Assembly (NCBI GenBank): GCA_007128275.1
Contig: SKXR01000036.1
Coordinates: 1 to 18,966 of the forward strand
DNA: 18,966 nucleotides
Source of the DNA: Kiritimatiellia bacterium
GTDB taxonomy: Bacteria > Verrucomicrobiota > Kiritimatiellia > SLAD01
Reading direction: 5' to 3'
The notes beneath the pieces were generated by a model. The model made no database searches. It was not told where the DNA came from and was given only the letters and a program-made list of their open reading frames with translations. The position numbers were made by a program, and so were the translations under genes. Below, one piece after another: positions 7,495-15,044 of this stretch (positions within the stretch are counted from its first letter, which is position 1; the number at the start of each line of letters is the position of its first letter).

Positions 7495-8448
7495 CTACGC
7501 ACGAAGGATGGCTTCGATCTCCGTCGTGACCTCTTCGGCCCATGGGATATCCGCCGCCGGCGCCACCCCTTCGATCTGATCAGGACGACGCGCGCCGACA
7601 ATCGCGGCGGTGACTTCCGGACGGCGCAATATCCAGGCCACGGCCAATTGCGCCAGCGTGATGCCGAGCCGTTCGGCAATCGGTTTCAACTGTTCAAGAC
7701 GTGCAAGAATCTCCGTCAATGCGGGTTCCTTAAACATCGGATCGAGGGCCTTCCGATGATCGCGATCGTCCATCGCTTCCACATACGCCCGGGTGATCTT
7801 TCCCGTCAGTAATCCCTTCTGCAAAGGGCTGTAGACGATCACGCCCACGTTGTTCGCCGCGCACCAGGGAAGGATCTCTGCTTCCACGTCCCGTTCCAAC
7901 ATGCTGTACGGCGGTTGCAGGGAGGCGATGGGATGAATGGCCTGCGCGCGCTTCATCTGCGGCACGGAAAAATTGGAGAGCCCGCCGTACCGAACCTTGC
8001 CTTCACGGATCAGATCGGCCACAGCGCCCCACCCTTCTTCAATGTCGTCCTCCGGCTTGGGCCAGTGGATCTGATACAGATCGATGACCTCCACGCCGAG
8101 CCGTTTCAGACTGGCCTCGCATTCCGCGCGTACACTCTCCGCCCGAAGACAGGAGTGCGTCTTCCGGTTTTCATCCCACACCAAGCTGCACTTGGTGGCT
8201 ATGAACGGTTTGACCGATCGTTCCTTCAGCGCACGGCCCACGACCTTTTCGGCATGGCCTAATCCATAGACTGCGGCCGTGTCCACCCAGTTGATGCCCG
8301 CATCCAGCGCCGCATGAATCGCGCGGACGGATTCGTCGTCGTCCTGTGCGCCCCATCCGAACGCCCAATCGCCGCCGCCATGGGCCCATGTGCCCAGCCC
8401 GATGGAGGTGAGTTGTTCTCCGGTGTATCCCAATGAGCGCGCTTGCAT
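7495..8448 (-). CDS. Aldo/keto reductase
   Basis: This 317-residue NAD(P)H-dependent oxidoreductase has the aldo/keto reductase (TIM-barrel) fold. The catalytic tetrad is complete: Asp56 and Tyr61 in NWVDTAAVYG, Lys86 in IATKCS and His128 in LYQIHWP. The C-terminal cofactor-binding segment AIVGARRPDQIEG is present. The closest recognisable type is the large bacterial group of general-stress or auxiliary aldo/keto reductases; the substrate cannot be told from sequence. The ATG at 8448 is chosen because GGGGAGGA lies 6 nt upstream; an alternative GTG at 8472 would overlap the upstream gene's stop. It lies 17 bp downstream of a beta-barrel protein gene on the same strand, so the two are probably cotranscribed. 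Confidence 0.93.
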   Translation of the reverse strand: MQARSLGYTGEQLTSIGLGTWAHGGGDWAFGWGAQDDDESVRAIHAALDAGINWVDTAAVYGLGHAEKVVGRALKERSVKPFIATKCSLVWDENRKTHSCLRAESVRAECEASLKRLGVEVIDLYQIHWPKPEDDIEEGWGAVADLIREGKVRYGGLSNFSVPQMKRAQAIHPIASLQPPYSMLERDVEAEILPWCAANNVGVIVYSPLQKGLLTGKITRAYVEAMDDRDHRKALDPMFKEPALTEILARLEQLKPIAERLGITLAQLAVAWILRRPEVTAAIVGARRPDQIEGVAPAADIPWAEEVTTEIEAILRA

Positions 8449-8465
8449 CCACGATCCTCCCCTGT

Positions 8466-9020
8466 CTACCACTTGACAATGAGACCGGCGTTGGCGCCAA
8501 ACCCGTCGAGCTTGTTGTCGCCGGTGGTGTCAAGTCCGTCAATCCGATCGATTTTCAGCCACGTGTATTTGGCTTCTCCGAAGACGGCGATGCGCGGACT
8601 CAAATCCATTTCGATGCCGGCAAGCACAAACCAGCCGAACTCATCATCCACGCTCGGGCTCACCGCGCCGCCCGGCCCTTCCCATTCCAAATCCATCAGG
8701 TAATACCCCGCGCCGCCGCCCACGTAGGGATAGACCGGCCCCATATAATCCAAGTGGAACACCAGCGCGGCCTCGATGGGAATGACTTCGAGCGTGGATT
8801 TGCCCTCGGCGCTGCGCTCTTCAAACTCGAAGTAGCTGCCGCGAATGCTGAAGAACACATCGGGACCGAGCCCAAACTTCAATTTTGCGCCATACCCGAT
8901 TTCGCTGCCCGCATCCTTCGTGTCCCAGTACGAACCGAACACGCCCACACCGTCGGCCCACGCCACCTGAGCGGTTACCCCCAACACAACGGCCGTCGTC
9001 ATCCACTTTTTGAGTCTCAT
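8466..9020 (-). CDS. Small outer-membrane beta-barrel protein
   Basis: This 184-residue protein has a clear signal peptide (MRLKKWMTTAVVLGVTAQVAWA) and a mature part made of alternating hydrophobic/polar strands with aromatic girdle residues, such as VGVFGSYWDT, VFFSIRGSYFEFEE and VYPYVGGGAGYYLMDLEW. It ends in LIVKW, an aromatic C-terminus typical of outer-membrane barrels. It resembles the OmpA/OmpW-like eight-stranded group, though the exact family is not assigned. The ATG at 9020 is preferred because AGGGGGG sits 6 nt upstream; the ATG at 9026 directly abuts those Gs and would lack spacing. Its role could be a porin-like or structural envelope protein. A following aldo/keto reductase in the same apparent transcript is an unusual partner. 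Confidence 0.8.
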   Translation of the reverse strand: MRLKKWMTTAVVLGVTAQVAWADGVGVFGSYWDTKDAGSEIGYGAKLKFGLGPDVFFSIRGSYFEFEERSAEGKSTLEVIPIEAALVFHLDYMGPVYPYVGGGAGYYLMDLEWEGPGGAVSPSVDDEFGWFVLAGIEMDLSPRIAVFGEAKYTWLKIDRIDGLDTTGDNKLDGFGANAGLIVKW

Positions 9021-9430
9021 CTTCATCCCCCCTATGTTCATGGTTTCAAGCAGTGTGCTAAACATCCTGTACGCATGCGCGCTGCCGGGTCAAGGGAGAT
9101 ACGGAAACTTTTTCCCGGACATGATCCCGTACCCGGGGTCAATACGTTCTCCAACCGAACTCCGCATGTATGAACCTGTTTCGAAAGAACCAGTCAGCTT
9201 GGAGGGGCGAGTACTACGAGCCCGTGATATCGCGTTGAATAGAAACGGAGGCGGTTAGGTTCCCATTCACGTTCCCGGCGTCGCATAGCTCCGCCCTCCA
9301 GAAAGAGGGTAACCACCACTTTTCCAATGCGATGCAGAGAACGGAATGCCCCGCAAATTGATTGGGGGATTGACCTTCGGCCTTCATGGGGACATGATGT
9401 TCGCCTTTCACTCACGTTACGGATCGAAGC
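9021..9430. other. Gene-free divergent intergenic region
   Basis: This 410-bp stretch between divergently transcribed genes shows no coding frame resembling a known protein on either strand. It should hold both promoters, but no convincing -35/-10 pair stands out. Besides the bulged palindrome at 9085-9136, the only structure seen is a short CCCTC/GAGGG hairpin near 9295-9310 and loosely complementary GC-rich stretches around 9200 and 9290. Weak purines (GGATCG, 9421-9426) precede the ATG at 9431. Confidence 0.6.
9085..9136. repeat. Bulged imperfect palindrome (REP-like), possible
   Basis: CCGGG (9085-9089) and TACGG (9100-9104) pair respectively with CCCGG (9132-9136) and CCGTA (9127-9131), leaving a 10-nt bulge on one arm only. 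Inside the loop GGAAA and TTTCC form a further small stem. TTGACCCCGG and TTGACCCGG occur at the two ends on the minus strand. Such bulged hairpins are typical of REP elements mobilised by RAYT transposases, but only one copy is in this window, so the class is a guess. Confidence 0.3.
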
Positions 9431-9877
9431 ATGAACATTCGCAAGATTTTAACTAAAGAAGTGATTTCCTTGGACCTGCAGGGAACGAACAAAGAGCAGG
9501 TGATCGAGGAGATGCTGGACATTCTCACGGCGGCGGGGAAAGTGACCAACCGGAAGGCCGCGCAGAAGGCGATTTGGGACCGCGAAAAGAAGATGTCCAC
9601 GGGCATGCAAAACGGGATCGCCATTCCGCACGGGAAAAGCGATTGCGTAGAGAGTCTCGTGGTGGCCGTGGGCGTCCACAAGGCCGGCGTGGACTTCGAA
9701 TCGCTCGATCAGCAACCGGCCCAATTCCTGATCATGACCGTCTCCCCCGCCAACCGCACCGGTCCCCACATCCAATTTCTCGCGGAAGTCAGCCGCCAAT
9801 TGAACGATCCCTCCACGCGTGAACGGATTCTTCGCGCCGCCTCCAAGGACGAGGTGATCGACATTCTGGCGGGATGA
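9431..9877 (+). CDS. PTS EIIA-type (fructose/nitrogen family) domain protein
   Basis: This single-domain 148-residue protein matches the PTS_EIIA_2 family (fructose EIIA / PtsN). The phosphoacceptor is His67 in GIAIPHGKSD, preceded by the conserved REKKMSTGMQNG loop. The later strand-helix part includes FLIMTVSPANRTGPHIQFLAEVSRQL. Proteins of this kind accept phosphate from HPr-like proteins and serve either sugar uptake or regulation. No EIIB, EIIC, HPr or EI gene is adjacent, so a regulatory PtsN-like role is more likely than transport. The ATG at 9431 gives the family-typical N-terminus (MNIRKILTKEVISLDL). It converges on the ClC gene across an inverted heptamer array, so the two are not in one operon. 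Confidence 0.9.
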   Translation: MNIRKILTKEVISLDLQGTNKEQVIEEMLDILTAAGKVTNRKAAQKAIWDREKKMSTGMQNGIAIPHGKSDCVESLVVAVGVHKAGVDFESLDQQPAQFLIMTVSPANRTGPHIQFLAEVSRQLNDPSTRERILRAASKDEVIDILAG

Positions 9878-9887
9878 AGAGTAATAC

Positions 9888-9999
9888 GTAAGAAGTAGGA
9901 AGTAAGAAGTTAGAAGTGAAGATGCCCGCCTTCCTGCTTCTTACTTCTCACTTCTCACTTCTTACTTCTTACTTCTCACTTCTTACTTCTTACTTCCTA
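9888..9999. repeat. Inverted heptamer array between convergent PTS and ClC genes
   Basis: Direct units GTAAGAA, GTAGGAA, GTAAGAA, GTTAGAA and a partial fifth unit (9888-9922) are followed by a short spacer (9923-9936) and nine perfect-register inverted heptamers of the form CTTCTNA, the last varying to CTTCCTA (9937-9999). This is the same TAAGAAG family, in rotated register, as at 6490-6531. The two halves can fold into an imperfect stem-loop. The last units run up to the ClC stop codon. No T-run is present, so a terminator role is only possible. Confidence 0.88.
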
Positions 10000-10002
10000 C
10001 TC

Positions 10003-12102
10003 CTAAACCTGCGGCACCTTTTCCAGCGCGCTGTCGGGGCCGTACAGGATGAGCGTGTCTCCTTCCGCAATCCGGTAATCGTGGCCCGGTGAGACCGGAA
10101 CGATTTCATGCGCGCCGCCGCTTTCCCGGCGGCGCTTTACCAGCATGACCCGCACGTTGTATTTTGAGGGCAACCGAATGTCCGCCAAGGTTTGCCCCCA
10201 CAAGTTGGGCGGAGGCTCCCATTCCACCATCGAGATCCCCTCCACGATCTTCACTTTCTCCATGCGGTCCGACAACGTCATGCGCGTCGCCAGCCCCTCG
10301 GTGGTGTCCCGCTTCATGATCTCGCTGTTGTAGAGGGCGATGACCTCCTTATAGCGCAACACGCCAATCAGGCGGCGCGACGCTTCGTCTTCGACCACCG
10401 GCAATTCGGTCATGCCCGATTGCTCAAATTTCAACAGCGCCCCGCTGAGCGTTTCTTCCGAAAGACACACCGGCGTCTCTTCATGCGCCAAGTCCATCGC
10501 CAACAGCACCTGCGCTAAACCCTCGCGCCGCGTCAATACGCGGCTGAGTTCTCCGAGCAGAATGACGCCCATCAGCGAGCCGTCTTCTCGCACCACATAG
10601 AACTGGGTGCGCACGCCTTCCATCACCTGCTCAATGATGTGCTGCACGGGCGTGTCCGGAGCAATCGCCTCAAAATCTTCGTGTAATGCGTTGCGGACCC
10701 GAAACGTCTTGAGTACGTCGAGCGACTGGCCTCGGAAAATGTCGATGCCCTGCCGGATGAGTTTCACCGTGTAGATGGATTCGCGATGAAAGCGCGTGGA
10801 GATCAGGATGCTCATGATGCAGACCAGCATCAGCGGCAAAATAATCTGATAACTGTCCGTGATCTCAAAAATCATAATAATGGCGGTGATGGGCGCATGG
10901 ATCGTCCCCGCCACCAATCCGCCCATCCCCACCAACGCGTAGCCGCCCGGCGCGCCGGCCGATTCGCCCATGAGCAAGCCCACGAGATGCCCCACCGCGC
11001 CGCCCGCCGCCGCACCGATGAAGAGCGAGGGCGCAAACACGCCGCCGCTGCCGCCCGACCCCAACGTAAACGCGGTGGCGGCGAGTTTGGCGAACACGAG
11101 CAAGAGGAGAAGCCACCACACAAGTTGATCGCGCAAGATCATATTGATGATCAGTTCGCCGTCGCCGTACACGTGCGGAATCAGAAATCCAATGGCGCCG
11201 AGCATCAACCCGCCGAGGGCCGGCTTGACCCAATTGGGAACGCGCTTCACGCCCTCAAAGGCATCTTCCGTCCAGTATAACCCGCGAATCATGACCACCG
11301 AAAGGAGCCCGCACAACAACCCCAACACCAGATACGGTCCCAGCTCCAGCATGCTTACCAACTCATAGTCCGGCACCATGAAAACGGCTTCGCCGCCGAG
11401 ATAATGGCGCGAGATGACCGTGGCGATGACCGCGGAGATCACAATGGGACTGAACTGCGCCACTCCAAACTGGCCCAGGATTACTTCCACCGCAAAGAGC
11501 GACCCCGCAATCGGCGCATTGAAGGTCGCGGCCAACCCCGCCGCCGCGCCGCAGGCGACAAACGTCCGCAACCGTTTTCGCGATACGCGAAAAATCTGTC
11601 CGACCTTCGAGCCGATCGCGGCGCCAATCTGAATGATGGGCCCTTCGGGTCCGGCCGAACCGCCCGACCCGATCGTCACGGACGACGACAGCGCTTTGGC
11701 GACCGCCACGCGTCCGCGAATCACGCCGTCCTTGAGCGCCACGGCGGCCATGACTTCCGGAACGCCGTGACCCTTGGCTTCTCGAACAAGAAAATAAACA
11801 ATCGGCCCCACAATCAAACCGCCTAACGCGGGCATAAGGATCACGCGCCAGGAAGGCAGACGCCTGAGGATGTCCGGGGTGACGTGCGCATCGCCCCAGA
11901 ACAACAGATGCATGATTTCCAGTAGGTACCGGAACCCGACGGCGCCGAACCCGCAGAGCACGCCGATCACGATCGCCACGGCCATCATGAAGAACTGCTC
12001 GCGCATCTTGACGCGCTCGAGCCAATCGGCGCCGATGCGCCGCCACCAAAGGGTCAGACGCTGAAACCGGTTACGTTCGAGAAGTGGTGTCGGCTGTTGC
12101 AT
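10003..12102 (-). CDS. ClC-family anion channel/transporter with CBS pair and TrkA-C domain
   Basis: This 699-residue inner-membrane protein has a ClC core (about residues 35-450), two CBS domains (about 465-600) and a C-terminal TrkA-C-like domain (about 625-699) that probably senses a ligand. ClC signatures are GHGVPEV at 111-117, GPEGP with the gating Glu153, AAFNAP-like TFNAP, FAVEV at 203-207, GSGGSGGVFAPSLFIG at 348-363 and Tyr444 in the last membrane helix. Aligned by eye to E. coli ClcA, the external gate Glu is kept, the filter Ser of GSGIPE is His, and the internal proton Glu203 is Val207. CBS domains usually bind adenine nucleotides. The start has only a weak ribosome-binding site. 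It lies 33 bp after the MBL-fold gene and is probably the last gene of that transcript. Confidence 0.95.
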   Translation of the reverse strand: MQQPTPLLERNRFQRLTLWWRRIGADWLERVKMREQFFMMAVAIVIGVLCGFGAVGFRYLLEIMHLLFWGDAHVTPDILRRLPSWRVILMPALGGLIVGPIVYFLVREAKGHGVPEVMAAVALKDGVIRGRVAVAKALSSSVTIGSGGSAGPEGPIIQIGAAIGSKVGQIFRVSRKRLRTFVACGAAAGLAATFNAPIAGSLFAVEVILGQFGVAQFSPIVISAVIATVISRHYLGGEAVFMVPDYELVSMLELGPYLVLGLLCGLLSVVMIRGLYWTEDAFEGVKRVPNWVKPALGGLMLGAIGFLIPHVYGDGELIINMILRDQLVWWLLLLLVFAKLAATAFTLGSGGSGGVFAPSLFIGAAAGGAVGHLVGLLMGESAGAPGGYALVGMGGLVAGTIHAPITAIIMIFEITDSYQIILPLMLVCIMSILISTRFHRESIYTVKLIRQGIDIFRGQSLDVLKTFRVRNALHEDFEAIAPDTPVQHIIEQVMEGVRTQFYVVREDGSLMGVILLGELSRVLTRREGLAQVLLAMDLAHEETPVCLSEETLSGALLKFEQSGMTELPVVEDEASRRLIGVLRYKEVIALYNSEIMKRDTTEGLATRMTLSDRMEKVKIVEGISMVEWEPPPNLWGQTLADIRLPSKYNVRVMLVKRRRESGGAHEIVPVSPGHDYRIAEGDTLILYGPDSALEKVPQV

Positions 12103-12135
12103 GGTCTCTATGTGTAGCCTCGATGCATCCCCATG

Positions 12136-13122
12136 TCATGAAGAAACCGGCAGATCCATCCATTCCCCCCAGAACATCAGTTCGGAGGAGACGGGCAGCC
12201 GCTTCTTGAGGTCTAGGGCCATGTCGAACGACGCCGGGAACCCCTCGTAGACATGTTCCAACTCGGCACAATGCACATAGAAGAGCACGGCCGGGTCAAG
12301 CCGGTCGAGCGCGACCTGCACGGCTTCGTGCAGCGGAGCGACTTGGCGGGCGTCCCCTTCCTCGTACAGAGCGTTCGGGGCGCGCCACGGGAGAAAATAC
12401 GCCCGCACACGTACCGCGTCCGTCTTTTCCAGCTTCTTCGTGTAATCCGCATCGCCGCCGAACACGACGGCGGTATCGTTGGGCCACCTCACCTCATACA
12501 CCGCCACCGGCAGGTCGTCCTCCGATTCGCGCCAGACGTGAATGCCCGTGCGGGCGTGAACGCGCAAGTCGCCCATTTCCCACTGCTGATTATGCACAAC
12601 CGACCTGAGGGAAGGCGATCCGTTCCATGTTCGCGCAAGCCGTTCAGGCATGTAGACAGGGGTGCCCGCTTTCAGGCAAGCGCGAACCAGATCGATATCA
12701 TAATGATCCTGATGCCGGTGCGTCACAAACAAGGCGTCCAGATATTCCGCCAACTGTCCGGTCTGGTCAAAGCGGTCTTCCCATCCGTACAAACGTCGCA
12801 TCGGGACGATATCGAAACCGAGGACCTGCGTACCGGTGTCCAGGACAATGCCACTGCTGTACCATTGATGCACCCGCAACGTATCCGGTGCGGGGCGGCT
12901 ATCCTTCAGACGGCCAAGAGCGGCGTGCAACCGTTCCTCAAAGAGTTGCCAAAGGGGATTCGGAAGGACTTTTGTCAGGTCGAAAGGCTGTCCCGAACGA
13001 ATGTTCGCTTCGAGATAGCGACCGAGGTCTAGAAACGCCTGTTCCCGATCCGGGTTGATCTCAAACGACGGCGGGTAATGATCCAGTTGATCGAGAGTGC
13101 GTACGAGGGGCTGCAAGTTCAA
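12136..13122 (-). CDS. MBL-fold metallo-hydrolase
   Basis: This 328-residue protein has the metallo-beta-lactamase fold. The metal motif HRHQDH occurs at residues 135-140 in LFVTHRHQDHYD, with further likely ligands at His195 (GIHVW) and Asp224/Asp226 (FGGDADYTK). An N-terminal helical region of about 85 residues precedes the domain. The family covers lactonases, phosphodiesterases, nucleases and others; the reaction here is unknown. The start codon is TTG at 13122, overlapping the panC stop as TTGA. It is supported by GGAGG 8 nt upstream (in panC) and by the collinear N-terminus. The overlap implies translational coupling to pantothenate synthesis, but a functional link is not established. 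Confidence 0.88.
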   Translation of the reverse strand: MNLQPLVRTLDQLDHYPPSFEINPDREQAFLDLGRYLEANIRSGQPFDLTKVLPNPLWQLFEERLHAALGRLKDSRPAPDTLRVHQWYSSGIVLDTGTQVLGFDIVPMRRLYGWEDRFDQTGQLAEYLDALFVTHRHQDHYDIDLVRACLKAGTPVYMPERLARTWNGSPSLRSVVHNQQWEMGDLRVHARTGIHVWRESEDDLPVAVYEVRWPNDTAVVFGGDADYTKKLEKTDAVRVRAYFLPWRAPNALYEEGDARQVAPLHEAVQVALDRLDPAVLFYVHCAELEHVYEGFPASFDMALDLKKRLPVSSELMFWGEWMDLPVSS

Positions 13123-14006
13123 GGTGCGTCCTCCGCCGTCAATTCCATGTTGTCAATCAACCGTGTACTCCCGAATCGTACAGCCAGGAGCGCAAGGGCC
13201 GGTCCTTGCACGGTGGTCACCGGCGTGAAAGTGGCCGTGTCCACAATCTCGATGTAATCCATTTCGGCTTCCGACGCGGCGAGCACCATATCCATCATGA
13301 CTTTTCGCAAGCGATATGCGTTCCGCTCGCCTTCACGGTATAGCCGCAGCGCCTCCTTCAACGCGCGGTGCAACGTAGCGGCCTGTTCGCGGGCCGTGCC
13401 GGCAAGGTACGCATTCCGGGAACTCAACGCCAACCCGTCGGGTTCACGCACGGTGGGACCGGCCACAATCGCAATGGGGAAATTGAGTTCCCGCGCCATC
13501 TTCCGGATCAGATACAGTTGTTGCGCATCCTTGCGCCCGAACACGGCGAGGTCCGGTTGCACGGCAAGAAAAAGTTTGGCAACCACGGTCAGCACCCCGC
13601 GGAAATGGCCGGGCCGACTCTCGCCTTCCAGCACCCGCGACACCGCGTCCTCTTCCACGTACACGCTGTGCCCCGGTGTATACATCTCTTCGGCGGACGG
13701 ACAGAATAGCGCGTCCACCTGTTCCGCTTCCAACAGCTGCTGGTCCCGCGCGTAATCGCGCGGATACCGGTCATAGTCTTCGTTCGGCCCGAACTGTTTG
13801 GGGTTCACGAACAGGCTGACCACCACGCGATCCGCTTGTTCGTGGGCCAGTCGGATCAGCGAAAGATGGCCTTCATGCAGAAAGCCCATCGTCGGCACCA
13901 GCGCGATCCGCTTGCCGTCGCGCTGGACGGAACGCGCCCACTGTTGCATGGCTTGAATCGATTCTATCTTTTGCATAGGACCCGGGGGAACTGCTCCATC
14001 ATTCAT
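13119..14006 (-). CDS. panC: Pantothenate synthetase (pantoate--beta-alanine ligase)
   Basis: PanC joins pantoate and beta-alanine with ATP to make pantothenate, the precursor of CoA. All signatures are present: VPTMGFLHEGHLSLI with the HIGH-like loop, VVSLFVNPKQFGPNEDYDRYPRD, PGHFRGVLTVVAKLF, VFGRKDAQQLYLIRKM, and SSRNAYL as the KMSKS-like loop. The usual length is about 280. Two starts are open. The ATG at 14006 overlaps the stop of a possible 54-codon upstream ORF; the ATG at 13976 gives MQKIESI, the family-typical beginning, and a 285-residue product. The first 10 residues (MNDGAVPPGP) look non-conserved, so 13976 may be the true start. panB and panD are not adjacent. Confidence 0.95.
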   Translation of the reverse strand: MNDGAVPPGPMQKIESIQAMQQWARSVQRDGKRIALVPTMGFLHEGHLSLIRLAHEQADRVVVSLFVNPKQFGPNEDYDRYPRDYARDQQLLEAEQVDALFCPSAEEMYTPGHSVYVEEDAVSRVLEGESRPGHFRGVLTVVAKLFLAVQPDLAVFGRKDAQQLYLIRKMARELNFPIAIVAGPTVREPDGLALSSRNAYLAGTAREQAATLHRALKEALRLYREGERNAYRLRKVMMDMVLAASEAEMDYIEIVDTATFTPVTTVQGPALALLAVRFGSTRLIDNMELTAEDAP

Positions 14007-14167
14007 CGAAGGGCGGCGGGGTTCACGCGCGCCGCGAACACGAGATGGGCGACACGGTAACGGTTGAAGCAGCCATGCTCAATCACAAAGTGCCGAACGC
14101 CCAGCCGTCCATTGAAGGGGAATGATTGCTCTGCATTCAGAGGTGCACGGCAATCCCTGCACTCCAC
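14003..14167 (-). CDS. Possible 54-residue ORF, or coding-like segment of a dispersed repeat
   Basis: A GTG-started frame of 54 codons fills most of the gap between the CPXCG gene and panC and ends in a TGA overlapping the panC ATG at 14006. The product begins VECRDCRAPLNAEQ and ends VFAARVNPAALR. It is rich in Arg, Phe, His and Cys, with a CxxC pair at residues 3-6. I do not recognise a domain. GGAGGG precedes the GTG by only 2-3 nt, which is poor spacing. The opposite strand is also open from 14122 to 14481, and codon use (GCA, CCT, TCA) differs from the neighbours. It could be a small gene, a structured RNA or part of an intergenic repeat; the last seems at least as likely as a gene. Confidence 0.3.
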   Translation of the reverse strand: MECRDCRAPLNAEQSFPFNGRLGVRHFVIEHGCFNRYRVAHLVFAARVNPAALR

Positions 14168-14208
14168 AGCCCTCCAAAGAGCGCACGGCCGTCTGTTTTA
14201 ACGCGCGA

Positions 14209-14394
14209 CTAGGATTCCCCGCTGACCGAACACGACCATTCGCCGGATTCGTCGCACGACAGGTGAAATTGTACCGGGCGACAGCACACCTCACAATCCG
14301 AGACAAACACCTGATCATTTCCGCCTGTCACGTCAATCTCGACGGAGATCGGTTGCGCGCAGAACGGGCATGTTGCTGTGATGAACTCTTCCAT
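14209..14394 (-). CDS. CPXCG-motif cysteine-rich protein
   Basis: This small 61-residue protein is probably zinc-binding, with two Cys pairs: CPFC at residues 9-12 and CEVCC at 34-38 followed by Arg-Pro. Spacing and the DCEVCCRPVQF segment match the small family annotated as CPXCG-motif-containing cysteine-rich proteins, whose function is unknown. The family's Gly after the first pair is Ala here (CPFCA). A C-terminal SCDESGEWSCS segment follows. The ATG at 14394 gives the family-typical N-terminus; a TTG at 14421 is an alternative with a longer product. It is divergent from the DUF4126-like gene with 83 bp between them. Confidence 0.8.
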   Translation of the reverse strand: MEEFITATCPFCAQPISVEIDVTGGNDQVFVSDCEVCCRPVQFHLSCDESGEWSCSVSGES

Positions 14395-14477
14395 ACGGAT
14401 AACGTACACCCTGTTTCCCAATACGCACGTTTAATCCCATTGCCCGGCCAACCATATCGGCGTATCCTGTACGTGCC

Positions 14478-15044
14478 ATGAATGCGGATGCAATGGCCAT
14501 ATCTCTCGGCATCGGGTTGAGCGCGGCCTGCGGGTTCCGCGTCTTTCTGCCTTGGCTCATACTCAACATCGCCGCACGGATGGCGGACATTCCGGTAAGC
14601 GCCGAGTTGGCATGGATGACGTCGGACACGGCATTCGCCATCGTGACTGTGGCGGCCCTGTGCGAGGTGGCCGCGTATTATGTTCCGTGGGTGGACAACG
14701 CGCTCGACATGATCGCGTCGCCGTTGGCGGTGATAGCCGGCGTGCTCATATCCGCCGCGGTGCTGGCCGATATGGATCCGGCCGTGAAGTGGACCCTGGC
14801 CGTGATCGCGGGCGGGGGCATCGCGGGCACGGTTCAACTGACCAGTGTCGCTTTGCGTACGGGCACTTCGCTGGCCACGGGCGGACTTGGCAATCCCGTC
14901 GTATCGACCGCGGAAACGGCCGGGTCCACGTTCATGTCCCTTCTTGCGCTGACGCTGCCGGTCGTGGCGGTGGTGGTCGTCATCCTATTGTTGGCGGCGG
15001 CCATAAAACGGATGCGCCGCAGGCGCCGGAGCGCCGCCGCATGA
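14478..15044 (+). CDS. DUF4126-like integral membrane protein
   Basis: This 188-residue, very hydrophobic protein has about five predicted membrane segments: residues about 9-30 (LGIGLSAACGFRVFLPWL), 52-70, 79-98, 105-122 and 152-175. It ends in an Arg-rich cytoplasmic tail (KRMRRRRRSAAA). The opening GLSAACGFRVFLP and the later LATGGLGNPVVSTAE segment match the bacterial DUF4126 family, whose function is unknown. The start ATG lacks a strong ribosome-binding site. It is followed by 183 bp without a gene, holding only small palindromes such as CCCTGATCAGGG (about 15093-15104), before the glycosyltransferase gene. Confidence 0.8.
   Translation: MNADAMAISLGIGLSAACGFRVFLPWLILNIAARMADIPVSAELAWMTSDTAFAIVTVAALCEVAAYYVPWVDNALDMIASPLAVIAGVLISAAVLADMDPAVKWTLAVIAGGGIAGTVQLTSVALRTGTSLATGGLGNPVVSTAETAGSTFMSLLALTLPVVAVVVVILLLAAAIKRMRRRRRSAAA

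Noticed and set aside
9888..9999. CRISPR array
   Set aside because: The units are only 7 nt long with no unique spacers, so these are tandem heptamers.
14122..14481. 119-codon plus-strand frame opposite the CPXCG gene
   Set aside because: The minus strand has a specific Cys-pair family match, and the plus frame has no recognisable features.
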